DNA from: Adiantum capillus-veneris
Taxonomy: Eukaryota > Streptophyta > Polypodiopsida > Polypodiales > Pteridaceae
Assembly: GCA_014529385.2 (NCBI GenBank)
Contig: CM043944.1
Span: forward strand, 69,426,895 to 69,490,894
Reading direction: 5' to 3'
DNA: 64,000 nt
The notes beneath the pieces were generated by a model. It had not been told where the DNA came from, did not search any database, and was given only the letters and a program-made list of their open reading frames with translations. The translations under genes were made by a program, and so were the position numbers. This document shows, piece by piece, positions 34,892-47,104 of this stretch (the stretch's first letter is position 1; each line of letters begins with the position of its first letter).

Positions 34892-37684
34892 ATGGCGGAG
34901 GAAGGGAAGCTCAAGATTGAGAAGTTCAACGGCAAAAACTACCAACATTGGAAGATGCAGATTGAAGACTATCTCTACCAAAAGGACCTCTATTTGCCAC
35001 TAGGCAGTCTTGCGAAGAAGCCCGCAACAATGGCAGATGAAGCATGGATTGTCCTTGATTGAAAGGCACTGGGAACAATCCGGTTAAGCTTGGCGTCAAC
35101 GGTGACCTTCAATGTTTCGGAGATGAAGACCACGGAGGACTTGATGAAGTCACTTGACGACTTCTACGAGAAACCATCGGCATCCAATAAGGTATTTCTT
35201 ATGAAGCGCTTGTTCAATCTAAAGATGGCAGAGAATGGTTCAGTTGCAGAACACCTAAATGACTTTAACACAAACATAAGTCAACTTCGATCAGTGAAAA
35301 TCAATTTCGATGACGAAGTGCGAGCTCTCCTTATACTATCATCTCTACCGGATAGTTGGGACAGCCTTGTGATGGTTGTAAGTAATTCTATCTCTGGCAC
35401 AAATACTCTTAAGTTTGATGATGTTGTGGGTGTTCTCCTAAGCGAGGAAATGCGAAGGAGAAGCACAGGAGAATCATCTAGTGCTGCACTATCAGTGGAA
35501 ACAAGAGGAAGGCTTAAGGAGAGGTTCAAAAACCAAAAGGGTCGTGATCGCTCAAGGCGGAGCAAGTCACGCACAAAGTCAGTTCTTGAATGTTGGAACT
35601 GCGGCAAGAAGGGCCACGTCAAGAAGGATTGCTGGTCCAAGAAGAAGAAGGAGACAGACTCTCAAGACAACAAGACAACATCGGAGGCCAATGTAGCAGG
35701 TAAAGTAGAGCAAGATGCTCTAATTCTCTCATTAGACAATGTGTCTAATTCCTGGATAGTAGATTCCGGGGCTTCATTCCATGCGACACCACACAAGCAA
35801 CATTTCCAAGACTACACCAAAGGTAATTTGGGGTATGTATACTTGGGAGATGATGAAGGTTGTGAGATTCTCGGCAAAGGTACAGTTTCTATCAAAACTG
35901 CTAACGGAAATGAATGGAAGCTTAAAGATGTTAGGCATGTTCCTTCTCTTCGCAAAAAATTGATCTCTACAGGACAATTGGACGATGAAGGTCACAACAT
36001 TGCATTCGGAAACAAACGGTGGAAGATCTCAAAGGGATCTTTGGTGGTTGCCAAGGGTGAAAAAGTCGGTACACTTTACTTGTGTACTGTTAGCACGCAA
36101 CCTTCAGCTTGTGCAGCAACTACAGAAGTTGACAGTGCGGTGTGGCACTACCGACTTGGGCATATGAGTGCCAAAGGAATGCAAATCCTTCAAACAAAGA
36201 AGCTTCTACCAGGTTTGAAAGAAGTGGACTTAGAGTTCTGTGAAGATTGTGTTTATGGTAAACAAAAGAGGGTAAAATTTCAAAAATCAGGAAATGAAAG
36301 AAAAAATAAAAAACTTGAGTTGGTTCATTCTGATGTTTGGGGTTCTGCAAGTACACCATCACTTGGTGGCTCATTGTACTATGTAACATTCATAGACGAT
36401 GCGACTAGAAAAACATGGGTTTATGTCATGAATAATAAATCCGATGTATTTTCCATATTTCAAAGGTGGAAAGCCTTTGTGGAGAATGAAACAGGTACCA
36501 AGGTTAAATGCCTCAGATCCGACAATGGAGGCGAATATTGCAGCCAAGCTTTTGAAAGCTTTTGTGCTAGCAATGGCATTCGGAGGCAAAGGACAACCCC
36601 AAGGACACCTCAACAAAATGGGATTTCGAAAAGGATGAACAGGACAATCATGGAACGAGCACGAATCATGCAGCTACATGCAGGCCTACCGCTTGAGCTT
36701 TGGGCAGAAGCTATAAGTACGTCTGTGTACTTAATCAATCGGTCACCCTCAACGGCTTTGGATGGAGGAGTTCCAGAAGAGGCATGGACAGGTAAACCGG
36801 TGAATTATGCATTTCTCAAAGTGTTTGGGTGTGAGGCTTTCATGCACATAGATAGAAGCCTAAGATCAAAGCTAGATGCAAAGTCCAAAAAGTGTTTCTT
36901 CATTGGCTATGGAGAAGGAGACTTTGGGTATCGCCTATGGAATCCTGAAGATGGTAAAATCTTAAGGAGTAGGGATGTAATTTTTAACGAACAAAATATG
37001 TACAAAGATTACTTGGAAAGAAAACAAACAAAAGAAACAGGTGATGAGTACATGGAGCTTAAGGACGGTGAAGACTCAAGGACTGCAAACGGTGACAATG
37101 TGCAACAATGTCAACCAAATGAGGAGCCTCAACCTATTCCCCGAAGATCTACAAGAGCAAGTAGACCTCCAGAAAGGTTTGTTCCTTCCTTCAACCATCT
37201 CTTGATCTCAGATTCTGAAGAGCCGGAATCATACGAAGAAGCTATGCAACATGAATCCAAAGAAGAATGGACGAAGAGCATGCAAGTGGAGATGGACTCA
37301 CTACATCGCAACCAAACATGGGAGTTGGTTGAGTTGCCTAAAGGTAAGCGGGCACTTCAAAACAAATGGGTGTACAAGCTAAAGGAAGAAGAAGGTGGGA
37401 AGAAAAGGTACAAGTCTAGGCTTGTGGTAAAAGGTTTTTCTCAAAAGAAAGGTATTGACTTCAATGAAATATTTTCTCCTGCTGTAAAAATGAACTCAAT
37501 TAGGCTTGTCTTAAGCCTTGTGGCTGCTCATGATCTAAATCTCGAGCAAATGGATGTAAATACGGCATTCCCTCACGGTGACTTAGAGGAGGAAATCTAC
37601 ATGCTTCAACCAAAGGGGTATGAAGTAAAAGGTAAGGAGAAAATGGTTTGCAGATTAAAGAAGAGCTTGTATGGTTTAAAGCAA
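34892..37684 (+). pseudogene. Ty1/copia gag-pol (C1), one stop, truncated in RT
   Basis: Single frame from ATG 34892. Gag: KIEKFNGKNYQHWKMQIEDY, then one TGA at 35060-35062, then capsid sequence. Zinc knuckle CWNCGKKGHVKKDC at about 35593. Protease: SWIVDSGASFHAT. Integrase: HYRLGHMSAKGM with CEDCVYGK for the zinc site, then HSDVWG and SDNGGEY for the first catalytic acids. Where QQNGVAER normally supplies the catalytic Glu this copy reads QQNGISKRMN, Glu to Lys. RT starts with NQTWELVELPKGKR and LKEEEGGKKRYKSRLV and goes to LKKSLYGLKQ, where it stops at 37684, before the YVDD motif. Gypsy integrase sequence begins two bases later. From its second ATG at 35090 the frame is open for 865 codons. 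Confidence 0.95.
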
Positions 37685-37685
37685 T

Positions 37686-38909
37686 GACGACCTCTACTGC
37701 AAGGGTAAGGATCAAATTCTTAGGCGTGTACCTCTCTCTAGAGAGATCACTGAAATCATTTCAAGTTGCCATGATGGTGTTTGCAGAGGACACTTTGCAC
37801 TTGACATCACTAGTAGAAAGATTCTACAAGCCGGGTTTGTATGGCCTAGTCTACATAGGGATGTGCATCATTGGTGTAAAACATGCAAGGAATGTCAAAA
37901 GGCAGGGGATAGGAGGCTCACATATGAGCCACAGACTCCTATAATCTCATATGGACCATTTGAGAAATGGGGAATTGATGTTATTGGGCCTTTGCCAAGG
38001 AGCCAATCAGGTAAATTTTATATCATCATGGGTGTGGACTACATGACCAGGTGGGCTGAAGCAGTTGCCACCACCCGGATTACAGCTAAGGAAGTGGCTA
38101 AGTTCGTATTTGAAAACATTTGTTGCCGTTTTGGCACTCTTCTTGAAATAATTTCTGACAGGGGACCAGGTTTTAGAGGAGACCTTGTAGGAGAGCTAAT
38201 GGAGAAGTTAGGTATCTCACGACGACACTCAACTCCCTACTACCCACAATGCAATGGTTTGGTGGAAAAGGTAAATGGTATGATCTGCAAGATCATCACT
38301 AAGCATGTAAACAATCACAAAAGTGATTGGGACAAGCATCTTATGGCTGCACTTTGGGCTTATCGCACTTCATTTCGCACATCCCTTGGGTTCACACCAT
38401 ATCACTTGGTGTTTGGTAAGGAAGCCATTTTACCCATTGAAGTACAATTGACTAGTCTCAGGGTGCTAGCTGGGCAGGTGGAACGTCCTAATGCTCATCT
38501 CCACAACCACATTCTTGATCTAGAGAGGCTTCAACTAGACAGAGAAGATGCTATCAACTATTATGCAGCACAAGCAGAGCAACGTCGACTTACCTTCAAC
38601 AAGGGACTTAGGGCAAAAGGTCTCAAGAAAGGTATGTTGGTCCTACGGTATGATAACAGGTTTGACACTAGGAAGGATAAAAAGTTTTCACCCAGATGGG
38701 AAGGGCCATTTGTCATTAAAAAGCGCTACGCCAATGGCAGTTACCGATTGATGGATGCAGATGGTAGGCTCCACAAAACACGTGTCAATGGATGGAGGTT
38801 GAAGCAGTACTTTTTGAGATTTGATCAAACACCTATGATGGAAATCCCTGAGGAGGGAGACTCCTCCACCTCAATTGAAGAAGAATCAGGTACAACGCTA
38901 GAGGCATGA
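37686..38909 (+). pseudogene. Ty3/gypsy integrase (family Z), 5'-truncated
   Basis: Frame open from the copia junction to the natural stop. It opens with DDLYCKGKDQILRRV, the sequence that normally links RNase H to integrase. The H2C2 zinc site is HDGVCRGHF...HHWCKTCKECQ. Catalytic residues: WGIDVIGPLP (D), ISDRGPGF (D) and PYYPQCNGLVEKVNG (E), so all three are kept. The C-terminal domain includes LRYDNRFDTRKDKKFSPRW, EGPFVIKK and VNGWRLKQYF. Integrase inserts element DNA into the genome. The stop at 38907-38909 lies 28 bp before the LTR. Upstream pol is not in place: the matching gag, protease and RT are downstream at 41730-44543. Confidence 0.93.
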
Positions 38910-38937
38910 ATACCTCTAGCCTTAGGGGGAGGGCTAA

Positions 38938-40871
38938 TGAGGAAAGCTTTTCCATGCATGGGAACCCCCCCATATATTTTTGCCCTTTTATCAAAATATT
39001 TCCCATTATATAAGTTACTTTTGATTTTTTCTTCCTTTTTTCACAAACGTTTTAGCCTTTATTAAATAAATAAGACTTATGCTAATGAATCACGATGTAG
39101 CATAATAAGTAAGATTTCTTTGTTGATCTCTCTTTTGACCTTAAAAATATTAAATATATATATTCTAGTATTTTCTAATATATTTTTTTCATGTATGTAT
39201 ATTATTCCACTCTACCAAATATTTCATTCACTAGTTTTCATTTTCAAACCTCAACCCCACTTTCAAATTTCAATAATACCTCCATCTAGATGATTGCCAA
39301 TCTTTTCAACACTCTAGGTCATGTTTTCATACACATGAAGGAGCTTACACTTGAAGGCAAGAGAGAAGTCCACTCAAAGGGGACCACCAAAAGACTTTTG
39401 CAGCCACAAATAATACATTATTTGGCTGAATTTTTAAGTAAAGAAGAACCCCGAATCTGAAGGAGCGTTCAACATGAAAGATGTAGCTCATCATCTCAAC
39501 TTTTAGCTCAATTTTTTTTCAGAATTTTTGGAGTTATGAACACAGAGATATGATTTTTGTAGTGGACCCCAATTTTCTCGTGTAATGGTGACACATGCCA
39601 TCCCCACTTTTCTTCCTTCTAGAATGGCTATGGTTCTACAAGTCTTCAAGCATGATTACAAGAGACAAGGCTCTTTTAATGAGGTCTTGGCTATTCTAGA
39701 GTAATTCTATCACCATTTTTGGAGAATCCATCCTCATCAACAAATATCCACCTTCAACAACCTCTCTTATAATTTTCTTACCTCTCTCTTCTCTCCCTAA
39801 TAAGCTTATGTCTATCCAAAGCTAGACTATTGTAAATATTTCCTATCCTCTACATCCTACCCACATTCTCTCTTTTTCTCTCTCTATTGACTCTGGTATT
39901 TTAAATAATGAGGAGACAAGATGGGAGCCACAGTCACATGCACCCCATTTTCCTAGTCACCAAAGTGGGACACTCACCTCAAATAGAAATATTGCTAAAT
40001 CCTTCCCTCCTTCCCTATATAAGGAGGCCATGAGAGCTCACTTGGGGGGGAGAGAAGAAACACACACACACTCACCTATCCATACACACTCTTGTGCTAC
40101 ATGCTTGTAGCATGAACCCTAATCACATAATCACAACACCATCATCATCACCATCACCATGCACAAAAGATGAGCACCACACCTCCACACCACTTGTAAT
40201 TAAGGGTTGAAGGCACAATTTCAAGAAGAAGAAGGGTGGACACACTCATGATATTCCTCGCCATCAACTCCCATCTCTCCATTATGCCTCCTACGATCTT
40301 GTTCCCTTCTCATTTTCCTGCCATACGCTACCTATTGTATTCATCTTTTGCAAGCAATCAACACACTCCATCTTGGTGCCATACTTTGTGTCGCTTTGGA
40401 TACATCTCATTGTGAGTATGGTATATACTTGTTCCTTGCCATTTTTTTTTCTGCTTATGTTAAGGTGTGCGGATTCACCACCACACACACACACACTCTC
40501 TCTCCCTCTCATATTCCTATCATCTTGCTACTTCCATCTTAAGGTGTGCGGATTCGCCACCTTTTGTATGAGAAGTGAGCATACTTGCATATATCCCTGA
40601 CCTCGTTATCTTCCTTACTACATGCACGCGTAGCGAGCCCATTCTCACTCACTCACCACTCCTCTCACCTTATTCTCCGACCACCCCATTCCACATTTGG
40701 GCGTGGATCTTGAAATTGTTTTCCATGCATGCTTCATTGTGTATATGTATGCGTCCTAGCCGCACATCTTGCTAGGTGGTGCCCCTATTGTGTATTCCCC
40801 ATGATGAGGCCATTGTGCATAGTCTTGGTGTAGAGGCCACCGGGTCTATATTTTTTCACTTCCGCCTCTCA
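38938..40871 (+). repeat. LTR of family Z (1934 bp)
   Basis: Preceded by the polypurine tract CTTAGGGGGAGGGC. Opens TGAGG and closes CTCTCA, giving TGAG/CTCA ends, and is followed by a primer site. TATA box TATATAA at 40017. It serves as 3' LTR for the integrase on its left and as 5' LTR for gag on its right. Confidence 0.8.
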
Positions 40872-40872
40872 T

Positions 40873-40885
40873 TTGGTGCCCCCAC
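40873..40885 (+). promoter_or_regulatory. Primer binding site of family Z
   Basis: TTGGTGCCCCCAC just after the LTR edge. Twelve bases are the same as in the family Y site. Confidence 0.65.
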
Positions 40886-41729
40886 GGAGGAGGGCTCTTG
40901 AAACCCTTCAGTTTACAAGACTGAAAACCCTAAACTATTGTGAATGGATGAATGAGTATGAAGGATTTTCTAACTGGACGACAGAAGAAGAAGAGCTCCA
41001 AGCACAACTAGACGAACTCCGCATCTCCATCGAAGCTCGAGTGCCAAGCGTAACGGTAATCGATTTGAAGTGGGAGAGTCAACCAACGCGCCAAACCCAG
41101 TGGATATACATAGGCCAAGTGCCAAGAAGAAGAAGGAGGAGGTGGAAACCATGTCCGCAACCTACAACCAACCAACAACAACAAAATGGAAAGAGCTCTG
41201 CACAATAGCGAATCAACACTATTCTACTTTGAGAATCGGGTAACTCAAGTCACCGAGGTAATTATCATAGTCAGTTTTCAAGTCGCACCTGATGCTGCAG
41301 CACAGATAACAGAAGCATTGGCTCACACTCTCACTAGAGAAACTAGGGATCTACTGAGTTTGTTTCAGGAAAGAACACCACCCTCTCCTACAAGCTTGGA
41401 CAGTGACTAAGCACCTCTAAGCTTCACATGAATCAGGACAACCTACCTCAAGATAGATCACACATACCAACACGTGTACGCTCAATCAAGGTAATATTGG
41501 ACTTGAAGATTCACTACCAGCACGTCATTGACACCATGCCGGGTGGGGAGCGGTTTTTTGAGGTTCTGGCATCAGATCAGCCATTTGTTTTACCTTTGGT
41601 ACAAGGCAATGTACCGTTTGAAGTTTTAATCTATGTCCTAGTATAATAGGGAATACACGCCTCCTTGTAAAGAAGAAAAAAAATTTTGCAAGTTAAGAAG
41701 TGTGTCTTTCTAGCTCTCTCTCACTAATC
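40886..41729 (+). other. Leader of family Z
   Basis: Untranslated region between primer site and gag. Small ORFs (for example 41428-41646) show no domain I recognise. Confidence 0.6.
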
Positions 41730-44543
41730 ATGGCAAGTGTAGCATTTCCAACCTTTACTGGTAAGGTGGGCGAGGATGCTGCAGACTTTCTAGACAACTT
41801 GGAAATAGCATGTGTCATCTCTGCGAGAGATGATGATGCTTTGCGCTTGCGCATCTTCCCACTTCTAATGAAGGTGGAGGCAAGATCATGGTACAATGCC
41901 TTGGCACAAGAAACCAAGGAACGGTGGGACTTATTAAGGGCAGCCTTTGTCAAGCGTTTTGGAGAGGGCACAACATTAGAGAAACTATGGCAATTGTTGA
42001 CAGAGTTGAAGTAGGGCAGTATGCTGGAATACGCATCATATGAGTCAAAGTTTGTAGATTTATGGGGGTGATGGGTTGCATCGCTAAGAGAGGATGAGGG
42101 GGCACCTGATTTCCTAAAGAAGGATCGGTTTGTGGCTGGGTTATGGCCAACTCTTAAAGAGAATCTCTCAGTCCATTTGATACAACAAGGGCATGCACAC
42201 AATCGCAACCAAGAGCAAGGGAGAGGACAACGAAGGCAAAACCAAGAATACCACTGCTACAATTGTGGGGAGGATGGTCATGGCATGTACTACTGTCCAC
42301 AACCAAGGAGGCAGAATTTCAACAGAGGAGCCAGACAAAACCAGGTTTCACCACCAAGAGCAAGACCACCACCACCGAGGGCACCACGACAAGCACCACC
42401 CGTGCAAATCCTACAACCACCCATTCAACCACCACCACCACCACCACCACAACCTCTCATTCCACCCTTACCCCCACCACCAGTTGGCAATCAAACAGTA
42501 AGCGTCATCAGTCTTGAAGGTAAAGGAAAGGAGAAAGTGGAGGAGGATAAGACCAAGGTTAAAGGAGTAGATGCCATTGGGGTAAAACGCGCTAGGCATG
42601 GTGAATCTTCTCAAAAGGAAGAAAAGATGAAGAATAAAGGGGAATCTAGCAAAAAGCCGTCCAAGTCACGACGTAAAATTGACATTGTAGATTTCTCATT
42701 GGGTGAATGTTCTAAACCATATGATTTGGTTCAAGATGTTTCTGTGCAGGGCCCAAAAATCACCTGGCCCCAGTTACTCCACCTAGCACCTAGGGTTAGG
42801 AGACAATGGACAAAGATGGTTAACACGAGGCGACCAAAGCCAAAGATAGCTGGGGCTATCTCTGGGAGGAATCTAGACGACATACTACCAGTGATGGATG
42901 CTTACATCAAAGGGCAACACATCTCCAATATCTACATCGATGGTGGCGCACAAATATGCATCATGAGTGAAAAAATGATGCACCGTTTGGGTTTAGAGGT
43001 GAGTTGGCCGGCACCATGCTGAGCCAAAATGGCAAATAATTTAAAAGTTCAATGTGTTGGTGTCATAAATGCAGTTAGGATAAAGGCATTCAACACCGAG
43101 GTAGATGTGGACATCTTTGTCATGCCACACAAAGGGGAGGGCTATCCTATCATTCTAGGGAGGCCTTGGCTTATGGCTATGAGAGCTAAGCAGGACTGGG
43201 ACACCGGCATAATCCAGATGAAGGATGCAAAAGGAAGGCCAATACTTTACGACATGAAGATAGGTCAACAACGCGACATGGATCTAGAAACCTCCGAGGA
43301 TGAGTTTTCTAGTGGTGAATCTTCAACCGCTTCAGAGGAGGAGTCAACAGTGAGTGAAGAAAGTGACAGTAGCATTGAGGTGATGGGGATCATTCTCAAG
43401 GACCCTAAGAAGATGGAGCAACCTGATGCCTCATCATCAAGCCAAGGGGAGACACCAGGTATACAACCTCTGGTAGAAGCAAGTAAGCTACATCAAATGC
43501 TCTCTAATGAGTTGTGTGGGAAGGAGCGTGAAGATTATATTTTGATGCTAAGTAATTTTACCACATTGTTCATTGATGAATATGATAAAATCACTGGCAT
43601 CACAGTAGTTCAACATCACATTAAGCTCAAGGAGGGAAGTAAATCTGTAGTGCAGAAGCTCAGGCAGCTAGGAGTAATTCAACAAGACGCCCTACTCAAA
43701 GAGGTGAGGAAATTGCTAGAAGCCGGTTTTATCTATCCTGTTGAAGACTCAGAGTGGGTTTCTCCAGTGGTAGTCACACCAAAGAAGAATGGTAAGTGGA
43801 GGGTTTGTGTTGATTACAAGCCTCTTAATGCAACCACAAAGAGGGACCATTTTCCTCTTCCTTTTCAAGACGAAATACTCAATGAGGTAGCAGGACATGA
43901 GCGCTACACGGTATGTGATGGCTACTCAGGCTACTTCCAAATTAGCATCACTGAAGAAGATCAAAAGAAGACAACCTTCATCACACCATGGGGATGTTTT
44001 TCTTACAGAGTTATGCCTTTTGGTCTCACTAATGCTCCAGCCACTTTTCAGCGATATGTGACATTTGTTTTTCAGCCATTCTTTGGAAAATCAATCCGTG
44101 TTTTTATTGATGACTTTTGCATCTATAGCTCTCGCTCTCTTCATTTGGAGAAAGTTTATGAAGGTCTAGCTAGGCTGCAAGCTTTGGGTGGCCAACTCAA
44201 TGTGGAGAAATGCCACATTGGTGAAAGCAAGGTTACTCTTCTTGGCCATGTGATCTCGGCCAACGGCATTGAAGCTGACCCAAGCAAGGTTCAAGCCTTG
44301 GTGGCTTTGACCTCTCCCACCACAACAAAGCAATTAGTCTCTTTTCTTCAAAAGGTGAGGTATTTGAGTAGGTTCATTCACTTGCTCTCCCAAGTGGTTC
44401 TCCCTTTACAACAAGTTACCCATCAAGAGATCTTCACTTGGAGTGAAGAAAATGAACAACAATTCAATGAGGTAAAACAAATTCTAGCTTCACTTCCCAC
44501 CATAGCACCTCCAAAGTGGGACGAGCCATTTTACGCTTTTTGA
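41730..44543 (+). pseudogene. Ty3/gypsy gag-protease-RT (family Z), three stops, RNase H missing
   Basis: One reading frame throughout, broken by TAG 42012, TGA 42069 and TGA 43020 but by no frameshift. Gag: MASVAFPTFTGKVGEDAADF, then RSWYNALAQETKERWDLLRA. Zinc knuckle CYNCGEDGHGMYYC at about 42261. A His/Pro/Gln-rich linker follows, then a basic region. Protease: IYIDGGAQICIMS; D-G-G replaces D-S/T-G, as in a number of plant gypsy elements, with IILGRPWLM as the flap partner. RT: VTPKKNGKWRVCVDYKPLN, FRVMPFGLTNAPATFQ-like SYRVMPFGLTNAPATFQ and catalytic FIDDFCIYS. LGHVISANGIEADPSKV and RYLSRFI follow. The frame stops at PPKWDEPFYAF, exactly where RNase H should begin. RNase H and integrase are missing here. 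Confidence 0.95.
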
Positions 44544-45207
44544 CTTTGATGTAACATTTGTCCAAGAGAAAATTTTGTATTGTGTGATACAAAGGAGCTA
44601 AAAATCTTGGGCCAAACTCATTGATTTTCTTTCAAGCGGCCTTCCAATGATTGCTGTCTACCATGACCAGAGCACTTCTAGTGAAGAAAATCGCTTTGGC
44701 GAGTGCAAATTGTGCTTCTTCTAGAGACTGCATCCGCAAGCTTTAATGCAATGATTCTTGACGCATTTGCCCAAGTCCACCTTCAATGTGACGCTTAAAA
44801 GGAATGCTGCTTGACCTTTCCTCTCCTTGCGCAAGCTGTTCTGCAAGGTTAGTTGGTGTCACCAAAGGATCAACAGAGTTAATATTTGGCTCTGACTGCT
44901 CTTGACTTGCATCCATAACAGAGCTATGCATTCGCTGTCTCTTGCCACCCTTTTTGGCTGGCTCTTCTCTCAAATGCTTTGCAATTGCAGGTGCCTAAGG
45001 ATGCTCACATTTCTTACAGTTCTTTTTAAGGCTACCCAAAAAATAGTCCTTAATATGTGGTGCACTGCTTGATTTTGTTGTGAAGTAAAATTTACATTGC
45101 CACTCCGTGTATCGACCGTTCATGTTGTGAGCATAATCCCACTCTTTGCTAGGGGATTTTTTATTATTTTTCTTCTTCATACCACTTGTGCCAACATTTT
45201 TCTCCAT
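44544..45207 (-). pseudogene. hAT transposase N-terminus (BED zinc finger)
   Basis: Minus-strand frame from MEKNVGTSGMKK. The BED-type finger is spread over KEWDYAHNMNGRYTEWQCKF and IKDYFLGSLKKNCKKCEHP. After a TAG it continues as APAIAKHLREEPAKK, a Ser/Gln-rich linker, then (after TAA) QFALAKAIFFTRSALVMVD and (after TGA) KKINEFGPRFLAPLYHTIQ. This matches the start of the DUF659-type hAT catalytic region. All three stops are in one frame with no frameshift. The frame is cut at 44544 by family Z. The C-terminal half is at 33340-34020. Confidence 0.78.
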
Positions 45208-45216
45208 TGCTTTCTA

Positions 45217-46041
45217 TATTACCCTCCATAGTACCAACAGGCATGACCAAAAGCTATGAACCACGGTTCCATTGTCATAAATAACAGGAGTGTGTAGGAT
45301 TCCAAAAATAGTGGTCTTCTTCTTATTGACACCCTTGACTTGGATGGTGCTTGTGGATAGGGGTGGTTTTCCTAGCTGACACCAAACTCCATAGGATAAC
45401 AAATTATGTTGAGCTCATGTATCCAATACTGTGTTATATAGTACTCTCCCATAGAGGCTATTTAGTTCAATTGGATATCATAGAGGTGGCTCACGCTCCA
45501 ATGAATCATCATCAGTGTCTTCAAAAAACACTTTCGTGATTCCCAGATTAGCCTCCCGTTGGCGTCTAAGATGTTGTTGTCTTTCTCGAGCCTCAAATCT
45601 TGCTTGAATCTTTTTAAGCTCTTCCCCTATATAATTAAGCCATTCTACGGTAGATTTCTTTTCATTTATTCTAGCATGCACATTTTCTCGATATCGTCGC
45701 CTCTTATATCTCTCACTCTTCTTGTCTAATTTTTTATTACGGCCGATATCTAGTGAAGAATCACTAGATGAATCACTACTTGTGTCTTCTGCTCCCTTGG
45801 ATAGATTGTCATCTAGGGTACCACTGGGCCCTGAATGGTTTGTCTCCACATTTGCACTAAGATTTAACTCTGATTCTTCGTTCTCATAGTCAATTTCAAT
45901 TGATGATTCTGACCCCAAATCGTGTGGGCTATAGTCTTGTGAGACGCTATTGGTTCCAATGCCAGTCAAAACTTCATCTTGTAGGTCATTAGAAGATATA
46001 TGCATTGCTTCTAGCATATTTAAGGGTACGAGTGGTGGCAT
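45217..46041 (-). pseudogene. Family X second retropepsin domain (truncated)
   Basis: The minus strand begins with an acidic/Ser-rich linker (MPPLVPLNMLEAMHISSND...). It then runs through RERQQHLRRQREANLG into YPIELNSLYGRVLYNTVLDT, a broken DTGA, HNLLSYGVWCQLGKPPL and IQVKGVNKKKTTIFG. This is the same domain as at 13062-13450. The copy ends at about 45217 in GGAGGGTAATATA, where the hAT gene starts. The W-[VI]-P-K tail is therefore not represented here. Confidence 0.75.
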
Positions 46042-46136
46042 TTCATCCCCCTCAAGTGTTACCTAGGTCGTTTCCCTGTTTCCCCAAGTGTCTATGATTG
46101 CTGATAAGTGGACCCAATCCACATTGTCTGACTCAA

Positions 46137-46775
46137 TCATCCCAGATAGTACATCCATATATAAGAAGAATCTTCCCCAACATCAGTGTCCATTTTACAT
46201 GTGTAACAATACTGCAATGGGACTGACTGAACTGTGGTGTCATATCTATGATCAATTATAAACCTGTTTCCTAGAGGATGTGCTCGACCAGTTACAAGAT
46301 CCATTTGAATGACAGAATCTTGGAACTGCAAGTAGACATGGTTTTTAGACCAGCCATGCACCATTTTTGCTTCCCTAATGAAAGGATGTCCTAAGATCAT
46401 CTAAGATGTCATAGTGTGCTTGGAGAAATCCATAACAATGAAGGTATTTCTTATTTTATATCCAAAGACCTTGATCTTGAGATCTTCTAGCATCCCAATA
46501 GGTTTAACAATAGACCCATTGGCCATCTTTAGTACTATGGTTGAGGTCCCAAGGTGAGGTCTTCCCATAGTTTCCCATCAATTTTTAGTCACAATGCTAA
46601 CCCCAGTGCCACCATCAAGGATCCCCTTCACAGTTAATCCCTTGGTAGTGATTGGTATGGTTGCATTGGATTCATTGCCCTCAAAGTATTGTCCCAACTT
46701 GTTAATATGTATTTTTACAACAAGGTTCTCATCCAGGTTGGGTTGTGGATCTAAGTGTTCCTCCTCTATTGGCAT
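46137..46775 (-). pseudogene. Family X first retropepsin domain
   Basis: The minus strand reads MPIEEEHLDPQPNLDENLVV, then ITTKGLTVKGILDGGTGVSI. This is a retroviral-type aspartic protease with D-G-G-T in the active loop. After a stop it continues with MILGHPFIREAKMVHGW, the conserved ILG strand near the protease C-terminus. It differs in sequence from the second domain 500 bp downstream, so the two do not look like a recent duplication. Confidence 0.7.
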
Positions 46776-47104
46776 CTACCTAGCTCCATCCATCTGTGCA
46801 AATTGTGGTAGCCCGATCTTCAGTTCTCCATTGAGGAAAGCTCAAAGAGCTAAGAATAGCTTAGGGTATCCATATAGTTTTGACATGATGGTGGTTCTAA
46901 CTTTTGAAGCCATGAAATCCATCAATTTGGCAATATTTAACGGTACCTTTTGGGCTTCAGTCCCTTGATGTGGGGAAGATGGGATCTCCATTTCTTTGAT
47001 AGGGTCAGGTAGTCCCTCTGTAAACATTCTTTCCAACAAGAAGTGAGTACGCCCACTTTCCCATGACTTTAAGTCACTTTCTTCTTGGATGACACTAGGT
47101 ATGG

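Noticed and set aside
42193-42517. His/Thr-rich overlapping ORFs in family Z
   Set aside because: Alternate frames of the Pro-rich gag linker with CCACCA repeats.
41730-44543. In-frame stops in family Z read through or corrected by RNA editing
   Set aside because: U-to-C editing in ferns is organellar, and this is nuclear retroelement DNA. Ordinary mutation is the simpler cause.
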